Assembly: GCA_963682085.1 (NCBI GenBank)
Contig: OY821614.1
Location: forward strand, 1,674,001 to 1,738,000
Direction: 5' to 3'
Origin: Thiodubiliella sp900128405
GTDB taxonomy: Bacteria > Pseudomonadota > Gammaproteobacteria > PS1 > Pseudothioglobaceae
DNA: 64,000 nt
Below the pieces are notes generated by a model that had not been told where the DNA came from, did no database searches, and saw nothing but the letters and a program-made list of their open reading frames with translations. Shown here one piece after another: positions 1-8,721 of the stretch. Positions within the stretch are counted from its first letter, which is position 1, and every line of letters starts with the position of its first letter. Both the position numbers and the translations under genes were made by a program.

Positions 1-660
1 AGGCCTTGAGCCAGTAAAGGCTGTGTTCTCAGCAACTCTAGCATCAGCAATAGGATTGATGGTGAAGGTGGCAGTCTCAGCAGCATCTGTTACAGTAACT
101 GTCTGAGTTTCACTATCTGTGTTATTGTCTACATCAGTAGCAATGATAGTTACCTCATAAATATTATCAGTATTAGCATCAGCTGGCACTTCAAAGTCTC
201 TAGCAACCATAGAGATAATACCTGTTGAGCTATCAATTGAAAAGCCAGCTGCATCTGCACCACCTAAGGTGTAAATTAGCCTGCCAATTGGGGTGTTACC
301 ACTTAAGCTAGGCCTTGAGCCAGTAAAAGCTGTGTTCTCAGCAACTCTAGCATCAGCAATGGGATTGATGGTGAAGGTGGCAGTCTCAGTAACATCTGTT
401 ACAGTAACTGTCTGAGTTTCACTATCTGTGTTATTGTCTACATCAGTAGCAATGATAGTTATCTCATAAACATTGTCAGTATTAGCATCAGCTGGCACTT
501 CAAAGTCTCTAGCGACCATAGAGATAATACCTGTTGAGCTATCAATTGAAAAGCCAGCTGCATCTGCACCACCTAAGGTGTAAATTAGCTTGCCAATTGG
601 GGCGTTACTCAAACTAGGTCTTGAGCCAGTAAAGGCTGTGTTCTCAGTAACTTCGGCATC
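1..660 (-). repeat. Tandem 309/306-bp coding repeats in the adhesin
   Basis: The sequence beginning ggccttgagccagtaaa at position 2 recurs at 311 and, slightly changed, at 617. The spacings are 309 and 306 bp; the one-codon difference is a GNTP to NAP change. The first two units are nearly identical at nucleotide level, which suggests recent duplication or ongoing homogenisation. The array continues past the left edge. Confidence 0.9.
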
Positions 661-1863
661 AGCAATGGCATTGATGGTGAAAATTGCATTTAAAACTTTC
701 TCAATACGAATTTTGTTGGTGCGTTCTACATAATGCAAGTCGTTTAAATTCATAATACCGATGGCTCTAAAAGGCTTGTTGTCAATAAAGAAGTTAGTAA
801 ATTTATCATTTTTACTAATCGGCAATGCAACGCTGAGTTGCATATAATTGACACGGTCTGCAATGCTGGAGTTTTCAGTGCCGAATTCGAAACGAGTGGA
901 GGGGGAGACACCGATTTCTATGCCAAAGATGTTGCCTTTGATGTTAGCGCCTGCTTTAGCGTCCCAATAGTAGTATGTGCCTTTGATTTTAGCCCAAGGC
1001 AGATAAGGGGCTTGACCTGAGAGCTTGACATCATAGCCTGCTAGAACTTCTTCGGTGTAGCCGCCGATGATTTTTTTGTCTGAGAGTGAGTGGTAAGTGT
1101 TAAGATGGGTACTAAAGTTGGTGCGTATATACTCTAAGCCAAAACCTAAGCGTCTGTGCTCAGATTTGGCTTCGTAGTCACCAAATAGGTTGATGCCAGC
1201 AATTGAACGACCACTCTCTAGTAAAAATCGCTTGCCGATGCCTAGGTTGGTGATGTTTCTGTGTTCTCCGTGGTTTTCACCTAAGGTGAATTGACCATGG
1301 AAAAAAACCAGTTCTTTGTTGTTTTTGTCTAATGGATATATAGGCTGAATGGTTTTAATACTGTATTGTAAGTCTTGTGATGCAATGCCGCCAATACTGA
1401 TTTCTGTACGACCAGCACCGAACCGATTAGCCAGTTCGTTGGCTTTATTATTAATCATACCTTCGGTTTTTCTGATAGTATCGTTAATAGCTCTATTTCT
1501 GATTTGGCTTTGAATGCCTGTTGTAATTTTGTCGCTTAGTTGATTAACATTGTCAGAATCTGTAGAGCCTACAGCACCATGTATAATGCCGACAGTTTCT
1601 TTAAGTAAGGTAGTGGCTTGATTGTCTTTTCTGTAATAGCTTTGAGGTTGATTCCAGTCGTATTCGGTATTAAGGTCCAAGTAGGCTTGTTTATTAAACT
1701 GATTAACATCGCCAGAGGTAACATTAAGAGATAGGGCTAAAGTGCCAAAGACTAAGAGGTGCTTAAATTTGTTGAGTATACTAAAGTGTCTTTCTACAAT
1801 ATGGGTAATTAGGTTGACGGTATTGTTGTAAGTTGTAAAGGTATTTTTTATTAGTGTTTTCAT
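1..1863 (-). CDS. Inverse autotransporter (intimin/invasin-type) adhesin with cadherin-like repeats, C-terminus beyond window
   Basis: The reading frame is open from ATG at 1863 to the left edge (621 codons seen), so the C-terminus is missing. Residues 1-50 form a long, basic-then-hydrophobic export signal. About residues 130-390 look like an inverse-autotransporter beta-barrel: alternating amphipathic strands and the RRLGFGLEYIR and GYDVKLSG signatures. From about residue 395 come tandem cadherin/Ig-like repeats of 102-103 residues (key motifs ENTAFTGSRP, YTLGGADAAGFSID, TVTVTD). In this family the barrel anchors in the outer membrane and the C-terminal repeats are displayed outside. It is a monocistronic gene on the minus strand, with no SD stronger than the GGGTAAAACCGAGATG stretch before the start. 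A host- or surface-contact role is inference. Confidence 0.85.
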   Translation of the reverse strand, partial: MKTLIKNTFTTYNNTVNLITHIVERHFSILNKFKHLLVFGTLALSLNVTSGDVNQFNKQAYLDLNTEYDWNQPQSYYRKDNQATTLLKETVGIIHGAVGSTDSDNVNQLSDKITTGIQSQIRNRAINDTIRKTEGMINNKANELANRFGAGRTEISIGGIASQDLQYSIKTIQPIYPLDKNNKELVFFHGQFTLGENHGEHRNITNLGIGKRFLLESGRSIAGINLFGDYEAKSEHRRLGFGLEYIRTNFSTHLNTYHSLSDKKIIGGYTEEVLAGYDVKLSGQAPYLPWAKIKGTYYYWDAKAGANIKGNIFGIEIGVSPSTRFEFGTENSSIADRVNYMQLSVALPISKNDKFTNFFIDNKPFRAIGIMNLNDLHYVERTNKIRIEKVLNAIFTINAIADAEVTENTAFTGSRPSLSNAPIGKLIYTLGGADAAGFSIDSSTGIISMVARDFEVPADANTDNVYEITIIATDVDNNTDSETQTVTVTDVTETATFTINPIADARVAENTAFTGSRPSLSGNTPIGRLIYTLGGADAAGFSIDSSTGIISMVARDFEVPADANTDNIYEVTIIATDVDNNTDSETQTVTVTDAAETATFTINPIADARVAENTAFTGSRP

Positions 1864-2007
1864 CTCGGTTTTACCCTTAATTTTAAATTTTTTTTGTATT
1901 ATATAGCAAGACTTTTATATAAGCCAAATTCTTTAAATAATTAGCAGGGTTAATTAGCAGGGTCAGCGTGTGATTTGTTGTTAAAAATATAAAAAGAGTT
2001 AATGTTA

Positions 2008-2475
2008 GAGACCTTTGCATAAATATGAATAATCATCAAAAATCCACTTTTTACCAACTTATAAAGCACGAAAATTAAGAGAGGGTATTATGCGTAAAAA
2101 GCCCAAAGGAAAGCCAATGAGTCATTGGAATAAAGTGCATAATAAGACAATCAGCAAAAGAAGGTTTGTCGTTGAGCACACCTATTGGTATGCTCAAACG
2201 CACTTATGGCTTGGCAAGGACTCGTTATATCAGCTTAGAGAAAGTTGCCAATGAGGTTAATCTTAAAGCCATTGCTTATAATTTAACCAGAGCAGCCAAT
2301 GTTTACAAAGATTTGATAACGCCCTAGGGGTTATTGGGTCTTTTTTAACAAAAAGACCTAAAATCAACATAAAAAAGCAAGAAAATAAACCTATTTTTGG
2401 ATAAAAGTTGGATTTTTATAGATTTTTTTAATTTTAGAGTTTGTTTTTAGGGGGTATGCAGGGGTCTTATGTTGG
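2008..2475 (+). mobile_element. Internally deleted IS5-family element
   Basis: The left end GAGACCTTTGCATAAATATG (from 2008) and the right end, read on the minus strand as AAGACCCCTGCATACCCCC (ending near 2475), are imperfect terminal inverted repeats. Between them lies only a C-terminal piece of an IS5-type transposase, so most of the roughly 1-kb element has been lost. The same end sequence recurs as solo copies elsewhere in the window. Confidence 0.65.
2090..2327 (+). pseudogene. IS5-family transposase fragment, frameshifted
   Basis: From ATG 2090 the frame reads KKPKGKPMSHWNK and RRFVVEHTYW, then a shift of frame is needed to continue as LKRTYGLARTRYISLEKV and NLKAIAYNLTRAANVYK to the stop at 2325-2327. 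These are the conserved C-terminal motifs of IS5-group DDE transposases, including the catalytic-Glu region (VVE). The N-terminal two thirds and the first two catalytic Asp residues are absent, so it cannot encode an active enzyme. Confidence 0.75.
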
Positions 2476-2924
2476 TAATTTTCCCAAATCCAAAAAACAG
2501 AATACAACGCCATCTAGGCTAGGGTATTAACAAAAAACTGTTAAGGAAGCATTAAGGCTATTATTGTTTAACGAATAATCATATTCATTTGATTTTAAAG
2601 CTTGTAGCAAAAGATGACTTGAAAGACATTTTAAAATTTTTGTATGCATATAGTCCACACATCAACAAACAACAGCTGGTATTTTAGGCGAGGTCATTTC
2701 TTTTCATTGCCACTGAGCGAACCATATATTTACCTGTGTTGAAAATAATCTTGTGGCAGAATATGAGAGTTACCTACAATCTATGTTGTGCAGAGGCTTT
2801 GGCAGGTCCAGTAGCACTCTCTTTTTAATAACATCTTCACCACGAAATTTATGCCTTGGCTTTTAACTCATTAGTCACTATAAAACATAAGCAGGCATTT
2901 TTTTTATTCGTGGGAAACTGTTGT
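2476..2924. other. Intergenic, no recognisable gene
   Basis: About 450 bp between the IS relic and the restriction endonuclease. Only short open stretches occur in any frame, with many stops, and no family is recognisable. It is probably decayed coding sequence left by IS-associated rearrangement. That reading is inference. Confidence 0.4.
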
Positions 2925-3962
2925 TCATAAGAGTAATTCTTTAATTACATCAAACTGGGTTTTATTTAAACTATTTTTACAATGCAACAAACACTGCTTT
3001 TTCCATTCATCTATTTTGTTAGCCGTAGGCATATCCATTTCCCAGTAATAACTGATATCGTCTTCTTGGATTTTATCAATATTGGTGATGATATTGTTTA
3101 AGTCGCTAACAAGGTATTTAAAAATTTGTGGAAACATAACGCCTTGTATTTTAATCTGCCCGCCAGCGGTAAAAGTATCTCTTAATGCATGATTTACAAT
3201 GCCAAATCTGGAGACCAGCCATGTTGACAATCTTAAGTATTTTTTTGAGTTGTTGCTCAATAAGATTGGAAAATGGGATAGCGCTAAAATTCTTAACTCT
3301 TCTTTCTTGTCAAGCGTTAAATTATGCCACAATCTTATTTCTAGTTTGACAATATCTTTATCGTTATCTACCCACCATATATCTTCACCTTCCTTTAAGT
3401 CTTTTCGTAGAAATCTTTTTATTGGCTTAAATGGGTTATCAAGTTTTCTTAACTCATTATATTCAACGCCAATTTTTGCAAATATCGACTCCTGTTTTGT
3501 AATATTCATATCTATTAAGTAACGAGGGGAGTGGGTAATTGCTACATCATATAAGCATTCTTCATATTTTTTACATTTAAATTCAATTGGGTTGGACAAT
3601 TTTCCAAATAAAAGATGGATGTTTTGTATATTATCCACTCTAGTGCCTTCAAAAATACTACTGCCCACTGTCTTCCATTTATTGGATTTTGTGGTTTTAA
3701 CCTCTAAACCGTAGGCCTTATTTTTATTAACATAAGCCACAATGTCGGGAAATCTTTGTCCTGATATTAATTCTATATTACCTTCAAAAACTGTATTTTT
3801 TGCATTATCATTGACAAAGCCATACACATCTTTTTCAAAATCCACGCCCCCTCTGTTTAAGTAGTATTCTGCCCGAGCACTAGATTCTTTTTCTAATTGT
3901 GATATTGATTTAGAAAGCAATTGTGTAAAAGTTTCCTCATCTTTATTGTGAGCAACAATCAT
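2925..3962 (-). CDS. Type II restriction endonuclease (PD-(D/E)XK)
   Basis: A 345-residue protein, the presumed cleavage partner of the adjacent C5 methyltransferase. A PD-(D/E)XK core is visible: FPD (Asp73), then YGLEVKTTKS (Glu87, Lys89), with 13 residues between Asp and Glu. The rest matches no subfamily I can name, so the recognition site is unknown. Its ATG (3962) overlaps the methyltransferase stop as ATGA, so translation of nuclease is coupled to and follows the protective methylase, as expected for a safe R-M module. The function is inferred from context plus the motif. Confidence 0.75.
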   Translation of the reverse strand: MIVAHNKDEETFTQLLSKSISQLEKESSARAEYYLNRGGVDFEKDVYGFVNDNAKNTVFEGNIELISGQRFPDIVAYVNKNKAYGLEVKTTKSNKWKTVGSSIFEGTRVDNIQNIHLLFGKLSNPIEFKCKKYEECLYDVAITHSPRYLIDMNITKQESIFAKIGVEYNELRKLDNPFKPIKRFLRKDLKEGEDIWWVDNDKDIVKLEIRLWHNLTLDKKEELRILALSHFPILLSNNSKKYLRLSTWLVSRFGIVNHALRDTFTAGGQIKIQGVMFPQIFKYLVSDLNNIITNIDKIQEDDISYYWEMDMPTANKIDEWKKQCLLHCKNSLNKTQFDVIKELLL

Positions 3963-4957
3963 AAATTAACGCTCGTATATGAATTTTCACTCTTTCTGTC
4001 AATGTTTCTGTCAACGAAAGCCTCTATTGCTTTTGCTAGGTTCCAAGCGAAAACTGGTGGCACTGCATTGCCAATTTGCTTGTAAGCACTTGAGGTGGAT
4101 GGATAAAAAAACAGGTCGTCTGGAAAAGATTGTATGCGTGCAGCTTCTCTGGCTGATAAACGCCTTTTTTCATTCCAATGGAATTCAATATTGCCGTGGT
4201 GTTCGGCTCTCATTGTGGGTGCAGGTCGGTCTTTGACGATGGCATTATTCCCCTGACCTTTGTTCTTTTTTGCTTTTGACCAAAAATGATTGTCAATATT
4301 GCCTTCATTTTCACACTCTAGGTCGCCTATTGCTTGTTGTGCCGACATCCACTCGGTGTTTTGGTTTGATAATAAGCTAAAGTCAAATTTTGGCAATAGG
4401 TCTTTTCTTGTTCCAATAATAATAACCCTTTCTCTCTTTTGAGGAACGCCAAAATTTGCCGTTAATAAGAGTTTATAGGACACATGGTATCCTATTGCCT
4501 CAAAATCTTGCACAATCTGTTTTATTGCTGCACCGTTGTTGATTGTTAGAAGCCCTTTAACATTTTCGGCTAAAAAAACTTTCGGTTTTGTTCTTGTAAT
4601 GGTGTCGGACATTGCTTGATATAAGGTTCCTCTTTTGCTATCAAACCCCTTTCTTTTTCCTGAATGGCTAAAGTCTTGACAAGGAAAGCCACCAAGCACA
4701 ATGTCGGACTTTAGGGGCATCGGATTATTAAACATACCTGTGTGATTGTTTGATAATATTTCTCTAATATCGCCACAAATTATTGGATGGTCAAAATAAT
4801 TTTGGTAAGTTTGGCACGCATTTTTATCTATATCATTTGACCAGATTATTTTAAAGTTGTTCTTTGAAAAGTGTTTGTCAAGAAAACGGAACCCTCCTTG
4901 AAACCCCAAATCAAGCCCCCCACAACCGCTAAATAATGATAATACTGTGTAACTCAT
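3959..4957 (-). CDS. DNA (cytosine-5) methyltransferase
   Basis: A 332-residue C5 methylase that transfers a methyl group from SAM to cytosine in the R-M recognition site. All key motifs are present in order: I FSGCGGLDLG (res 9-18), IV FPCQ with catalytic Cys (91-94), VI ENV (131-133), VIII QKRERVII (173-180) and X GNAVPP near 300. The target-recognition segment lies between VIII and IX (roughly 190-260) and is short. The start overlaps the FKBP stop by one base (taATG) and the stop overlaps the endonuclease start, giving a fully coupled FKBP-methylase-nuclease run. Sequence specificity cannot be read from the motifs. Confidence 0.93.
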   Translation of the reverse strand: MSYTVLSLFSGCGGLDLGFQGGFRFLDKHFSKNNFKIIWSNDIDKNACQTYQNYFDHPIICGDIREILSNNHTGMFNNPMPLKSDIVLGGFPCQDFSHSGKRKGFDSKRGTLYQAMSDTITRTKPKVFLAENVKGLLTINNGAAIKQIVQDFEAIGYHVSYKLLLTANFGVPQKRERVIIIGTRKDLLPKFDFSLLSNQNTEWMSAQQAIGDLECENEGNIDNHFWSKAKKNKGQGNNAIVKDRPAPTMRAEHHGNIEFHWNEKRRLSAREAARIQSFPDDLFFYPSTSSAYKQIGNAVPPVFAWNLAKAIEAFVDRNIDRKSENSYTSVNL

Positions 4958-5280
4958 TACTTGATAGCCAGTAGTTTAATTTCAAAAATTGTTATGGCAC
5001 TTGGTGGGATTGCACCTGAGCCAAATTCACCATAAGCCAATTTTGAGGGGATGGTGAGTTTGCGTTTTTCATTGACCTTCATACCTTCAACGCCTTGATC
5101 CCAGCCGGGAATGACTTCGCTTGTGCCGAGTGTGAAGTCAAACGGACTGCCATAATCTAGGCTTGAGTCGAATTTTTTACCATTTGTTAGCCAGCCTGTG
5201 TAATGCACAGAGATTTTATCGCCGGCTTTACATGCTTTGCCTTTGCCTGCTTTTAGTGTTTCAATTTGCAACTCTGCCAT
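4957..5280 (-). CDS. FKBP-type peptidyl-prolyl cis-trans isomerase
   Basis: A 107-residue single-domain FKBP with no signal peptide, so probably cytoplasmic. It catalyses cis-trans isomerisation of prolyl bonds. Diagnostic segments are VHYTGWLTNGKKFDSS, FTLGTSEVIPGWDQG and IPSKLAYGEFG, which line the FK506-binding/active-site pocket. The length is typical of minimal bacterial and fungal FKBP12-like forms. The gene lies 9 bp downstream of the DUF2797 gene and one base overlaps the following methylase. Confidence 0.93.
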   Translation of the reverse strand: MAELQIETLKAGKGKACKAGDKISVHYTGWLTNGKKFDSSLDYGSPFDFTLGTSEVIPGWDQGVEGMKVNEKRKLTIPSKLAYGEFGSGAIPPSAITIFEIKLLAIK

Positions 5281-5289
5281 TTTGCTTTC

Positions 5290-6090
5290 CTAATAAGTTA
5301 ATGTAATGTTGTATGAACTAAATTTTCTAATATTAAGAACGCCTGTGTCTAATAATAAATATTGCCCTTTAATGCCTTGTAAAACGCCAGAAATTTCAGG
5401 CGTTTTATCAAAATTTAATGAATTAATTTTGCTCGGATATTCTACCACAGGGTAGTTAATTTTTATCACTTCATTGTCCAAGGTTAGCGCCCCTAAGTCT
5501 GCTGTTAAATGAGCCACTTCTGCAAGTAGTTGTTGTTTTTTTGCCACAAGGTCGGTAGCATCCACTTCGTTTTTAAGCATTTTTCGCCAGTTGGTTTTGT
5601 CATTGACAAATGCCTTTAAAGCAACTTCAATTTGCCCAGATTTAAGTCGTGTATCAACTTCAAGTATTGGCAAAGCCTGCACTGCACCTTGGTCAATCCA
5701 GCGGCTGGGCATATTGCTTTTGCGAGTAATGCCGACTTTGACACCTGACGAATTTGCTAAGTAAATAATATGTGGTGCAAAGCAATTATCCAGCCCCCAT
5801 AACGGCTCACGACAAGTGCCAAGGTGATGATGGCAAGTTTCAGGTTTCATAATGCACAAATCACACCGTGCCAAATCCCGACAACATGGGAAGCAATAAC
5901 CTTGGGAATAACTTTTCCGAGTGGTTGTGCCACAGTTTGAGCAAGTGATTTCGCCGTTGAATGTGAGGGAAATTTCTTGACCAATTAATTCGTTCATTAA
6001 CACCAAATTATTGCCAATCGGCATTTGGTAGATTGCATTATCACTCGCAAGCGAGGTGTGCATTTTTTGTATGTTGCCTGTTTTAATCAT
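5290..6090 (-). CDS. DUF2797 family protein
   Basis: A 266-residue protein of the DUF2797 type. It is rich in Cys/His near residues 45-95 (CSNCG, CFPCC, CDLC, then a CHHHLGTC segment), which suggests a structural zinc site. After this comes the family-typical IIYLANSSGVKVGITRK stretch, reminiscent of GIY-YIG-like folds. The biochemical role is unknown. The C-terminal third ends in a small beta-rich region. It is co-directional with and 9 bp upstream of the FKBP gene. Confidence 0.75.
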   Translation of the reverse strand: MIKTGNIQKMHTSLASDNAIYQMPIGNNLVLMNELIGQEISLTFNGEITCSNCGTTTRKSYSQGYCFPCCRDLARCDLCIMKPETCHHHLGTCREPLWGLDNCFAPHIIYLANSSGVKVGITRKSNMPSRWIDQGAVQALPILEVDTRLKSGQIEVALKAFVNDKTNWRKMLKNEVDATDLVAKKQQLLAEVAHLTADLGALTLDNEVIKINYPVVEYPSKINSLNFDKTPEISGVLQGIKGQYLLLDTGVLNIRKFSSYNITLTY

Positions 6091-6136
6091 TGTGTTAGTC
6101 TATTCCTTTTCTAAATCCTGCTTAACTGGCAAAAAT

Positions 6137-7033
6137 TCAAGCATTGTCTTTTTTATTAGATTGCGTTAGTAATTGCTGCACTTGGTGATATTGTTGGGCA
6201 GTTTTGTGTGTGATATTGTCTGGTAAGTTTGGTGCAGGTGGGGTTTTGTCCCAGTCTAGCGTTTCTAAATAGTCACGTACAATTTGTTTGTCAAAACTTT
6301 TTGGACTAGTGCCAATGCGGTAGTCGGCTTTTGACCAAAAGCGGGATGAATCAGGGGTTAGAACTTCGTCCATTAGTGTTAGTTGGTTGTTTTCATCTAG
6401 TCCAAATTCAAATTTGGTGTCAGCGATAATAATGTCTTTTTTCAGGGCGTAGTCGCTGGCAAAGTTGTAGAGTGCTAGGCTGGTTTGCTTGATTTGTTGT
6501 GCCAAATCTTCGCCGACGATTGCAACTGTTTGGGCAAAATCAATATTTTCGTCATGATCACCGACAGCGGCCTTGTTTGACGGGGTGTAAAGTGCAGTGG
6601 GTAGTTTTTCTGCTAGACGCAAATTTTTTGGCAATTCAATGCCACATATTTTGCCCGAAGTTTGGTAGTCTTTCCAGCCAGAGCCGATGAGATAGCCACG
6701 CACAATGGCTTCAATCGGTAGGGGCTTGAGTTTTTTAACAATAATGGCTCGCCCTTCCACTTGTTTGATTTCTGCTGGCGTTAAAACGCTATCAAGTGGC
6801 TCATGTGTTAGGTGGTTAGGGATAAGATGCTGTGTTTTTTCAAACCAAAAATTTGCCACTTCGGTCAGCACTTGACCTTTGCCAGCAATGGGTTTTGGAA
6901 AAACCACATCAAAGGCACTGAGGCGGTCGGTGGTAATAATCAACATGCGCTTATCGTCAATGTCATAAATATCTCGCACCTTGCCTTTTTGGATAAGCGG
7001 CAGGCTGAGCGAAGTTTCAAAAAGTGTTTTCAT
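6137..7033 (-). CDS. purC: Phosphoribosylaminoimidazole-succinocarboxamide synthase (SAICAR synthetase)
   Basis: Joins CAIR and aspartate using ATP in purine biosynthesis. It is the ~300-residue form (298 aa). Diagnostic segments are GKVRDIYDIDDKRMLIITTD near the N-terminus, IVKKLKPLPIEAIVRGYL in the middle and DTKFEFG and MDEVLTPDSSRFW near residues 200-225. The frame is open from 7060, but the ATG at 7033 gives the usual MKTLFETSL beginning of the family, so I prefer it. No SD is obvious; a -10-like TTAAAAT lies just upstream of 7060 on the minus strand. Confidence 0.92.
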   Translation of the reverse strand: MKTLFETSLSLPLIQKGKVRDIYDIDDKRMLIITTDRLSAFDVVFPKPIAGKGQVLTEVANFWFEKTQHLIPNHLTHEPLDSVLTPAEIKQVEGRAIIVKKLKPLPIEAIVRGYLIGSGWKDYQTSGKICGIELPKNLRLAEKLPTALYTPSNKAAVGDHDENIDFAQTVAIVGEDLAQQIKQTSLALYNFASDYALKKDIIIADTKFEFGLDENNQLTLMDEVLTPDSSRFWSKADYRIGTSPKSFDKQIVRDYLETLDWDKTPPAPNLPDNITHKTAQQYHQVQQLLTQSNKKDNA

Positions 7034-7095
7034 AGAAGTTTTGAGTGGAAATTTAAGCATTATTTTAACCTAAATTGCATTTCTGTTGTCTGTGG

Positions 7096-7101
7096 TAAAA
7101 T
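7096..7101 (+). promoter_or_regulatory. Possible -10 box (TAAAAT) giving a near-leaderless mRNA
   Basis: TAAAAT ends six bases before the ATG at 7108, and there is no SD sequence between them. If used, transcription would start at or next to the start codon. TTGCAT at 7075-7080 could act as a weak -35 but with only 15 bp spacing. Confidence 0.35.
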
Positions 7102-7107
7102 TTGCCC

Positions 7108-7725
7108 ATGACAACCAGCCTAATTAAAAAACTTACCCCAATCTTATTATTGTTAATACAGCCTACGATAGCCTCGCCACTTAGCGAAGGTGCACTAAAG
7201 TTGATTCAAACAGGTAATGAAATTAACTCTCCTAGTGTGGTTATGAGTGGTCAAAGGTTGTTGCTAAAAGGAATGTTTAAATTTAATGATTTGGATGCAG
7301 CGTATGAATCTTCTAAACAAGTGCGTGCTGGCAATCGTTTGATGGGCTATTCACCGCAAATAACTGCAGCCAATAAAATATTAGCCACTTTGCTTAAACA
7401 AGGTTACGACCCAGCGATTTATGACAGTGCTTTGTATTTATTAGATGGTAACAATGGGTTTGTTCAAGATAAGCTGATGGCGCTTAATTTGCTTGAAGAA
7501 TCGGTTAGGATGCATGCTAATCCGCAGTCTGCTTTTGTTGCTGCAGTTATCAGGAATGAATCTTTAGTGCCAGTTTTGAAAGACAAGCGACATATTGATG
7601 AGTTGATTACTTTTGCCACATTAAATCGGGTTAAAGGTGCGGCTCAATATCAAACGCAATACATTGATAACAGAAACGGACATTTACAAGTGAAAAATTG
7701 GCGTAATTGGATTGTCAGCCAATAA
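7108..7725 (+). CDS. Secreted protein of unknown function
   Basis: A 205-residue protein that starts with a clear Sec signal peptide (LIKKLTPILLLLIQPTIAS, cleavage near residue 22-24). The mature part is alpha-helical and may contain Sel1/TPR-like pairs (for example NLLEESVRMHANPQSAFVAA, residues ~125-145), but no family is certain. The frame also permits a TTG at 7102; ATG 7108 is chosen because it directly follows the -10-like box. It diverges from purC and converges on the M23 peptidase gene. Periplasmic localisation is inference. Confidence 0.6.
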   Translation: MTTSLIKKLTPILLLLIQPTIASPLSEGALKLIQTGNEINSPSVVMSGQRLLLKGMFKFNDLDAAYESSKQVRAGNRLMGYSPQITAANKILATLLKQGYDPAIYDSALYLLDGNNGFVQDKLMALNLLEESVRMHANPQSAFVAAVIRNESLVPVLKDKRHIDELITFATLNRVKGAAQYQTQYIDNRNGHLQVKNWRNWIVSQ

Positions 7726-7880
7726 ACACACAGCCAATTCATTTAATGATGTTAGTGAGGCGACATCAGTGATAAAGTGATTGCCAAAAGCGATGATACT
7801 AAGTGCCAGTCCACTAGCACCACAGAGCAAATCAATTGCACCACCTTCAAAAAATAATCATATTAATTGTGTCAATGATT

Positions 7881-7899
7881 TGTATTTATGCAAAGGTTT
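7881..7899 (-). repeat. Solo IS5-type terminal repeat
   Basis: On the minus strand this reads AAACCTTTGCATAAATACA, matching the left end of the IS relic at 2008 over about 16 bases. No transposase is next to it, so it is a solo end or a small MITE relic. Confidence 0.5.
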
Positions 7900-7914
7900 G
7901 TAATGGTGCTGATT

Positions 7915-8721
7915 TTATAGGTTGCGTAAGATACTGTTTGCTCTACTTTGAAAGCGTCTTAAATCAGAATTTACAACTTTTTTTTGTTTGGGTAGTGAGT
8001 AGGTGAGTGGATTTTTACGGATGCCTTTGTAGCGTAATTCGTAATGTAGATGTGGGCCTGTTGAGCGACCTGTTGAACCGACATAGCCGATTACTTGACC
8101 TTTTTTAACTTTGGATGAGGGTTTAAGTCTACGGGCAAATTTAGACAAATGTGCATAAACTGTGGTGTAGTTGCTGCCGTGTTTGATGTAGACCACATTG
8201 CCTAAAGCACCCATGTATTTGTTATGTTTGATAATGCCATCGGCAACGGCATAAACGGGTGTGCCTTTGCTGGCGACATAATCAACGGCTCTGTGTGGTA
8301 GGTAGATTTTTAGGATGGGATGAAAGCGTTTTCTGGTAAATTTTGAACTAATACGGCTGTATTTCACGGGTGATCTTGCAAAAGAAGGATACAGTGTTTT
8401 GCCACGGCTATCGTAGTAGTTTAAGCGCCCCCGTTTATCAACATAAGAAAAAACAGCGATGCGTTTTTTAGCGCCAACATAAATTATTGCACTCGGTGCG
8501 GCACCTTTTTTGCCTACAATAATAAACTTGTCGCCTTTTCTTAAATCTTTATTGAAGTCAATTCTCCACGAGAAAATACGCAAAATGTTGTTTACAGTTT
8601 TTTGGCTGATATGGGCTTTTTGTGCATCATAATTGAGTGAGCGAGTGATGTGGATAGTAGTATACTCAAGTGCATTGACGCTACCGATAAGAAATAACAT
8701 AATTAGTAGAAATTTACGCAT
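7915..8721 (-). CDS. M23 family metallopeptidase (murein DD-endopeptidase type)
   Basis: A 268-residue exported LytM-domain protein. ATG 8721 is chosen because AAAGGA sits 6 bases upstream and a signal peptide (RKFLLIMLFLIGSVNA) follows at once; an in-frame ATG at 8751 is further upstream. The peptidase domain covers about residues 140-245, with the zinc ligands in FHPILKIYLPHRAVDY and GPHLHYEL, so it should be catalytically competent. The N-terminal part has the OapA/M23 type pre-domain. It cuts peptidoglycan cross-bridges in the periplasm. The start lies inside the end of dxr. Confidence 0.88.
   Translation of the reverse strand: MRKFLLIMLFLIGSVNALEYTTIHITRSLNYDAQKAHISQKTVNNILRIFSWRIDFNKDLRKGDKFIIVGKKGAAPSAIIYVGAKKRIAVFSYVDKRGRLNYYDSRGKTLYPSFARSPVKYSRISSKFTRKRFHPILKIYLPHRAVDYVASKGTPVYAVADGIIKHNKYMGALGNVVYIKHGSNYTTVYAHLSKFARRLKPSSKVKKGQVIGYVGSTGRSTGPHLHYELRYKGIRKNPLTYSLPKQKKVVNSDLRRFQSRANSILRNL

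Noticed and set aside
1..660. Repeat array as CRISPR
   Set aside because: Units are 309/306 bp, contiguous, and encode a continuous protein frame.
2640..2830. Decayed toxin (PIN-like) gene in the gap before the restriction endonuclease
   Set aside because: Short fragments only, several stops and no conserved acidic set.
7685..7857. Minus-strand frame with GGAIDLLCGASGLALSI, faintly like a LanC/LanM cyclase
   Set aside because: Only about 57 codons, no start or catalytic zinc residues, and it runs into the opposite-strand gene; may be a relic but cannot be supported.
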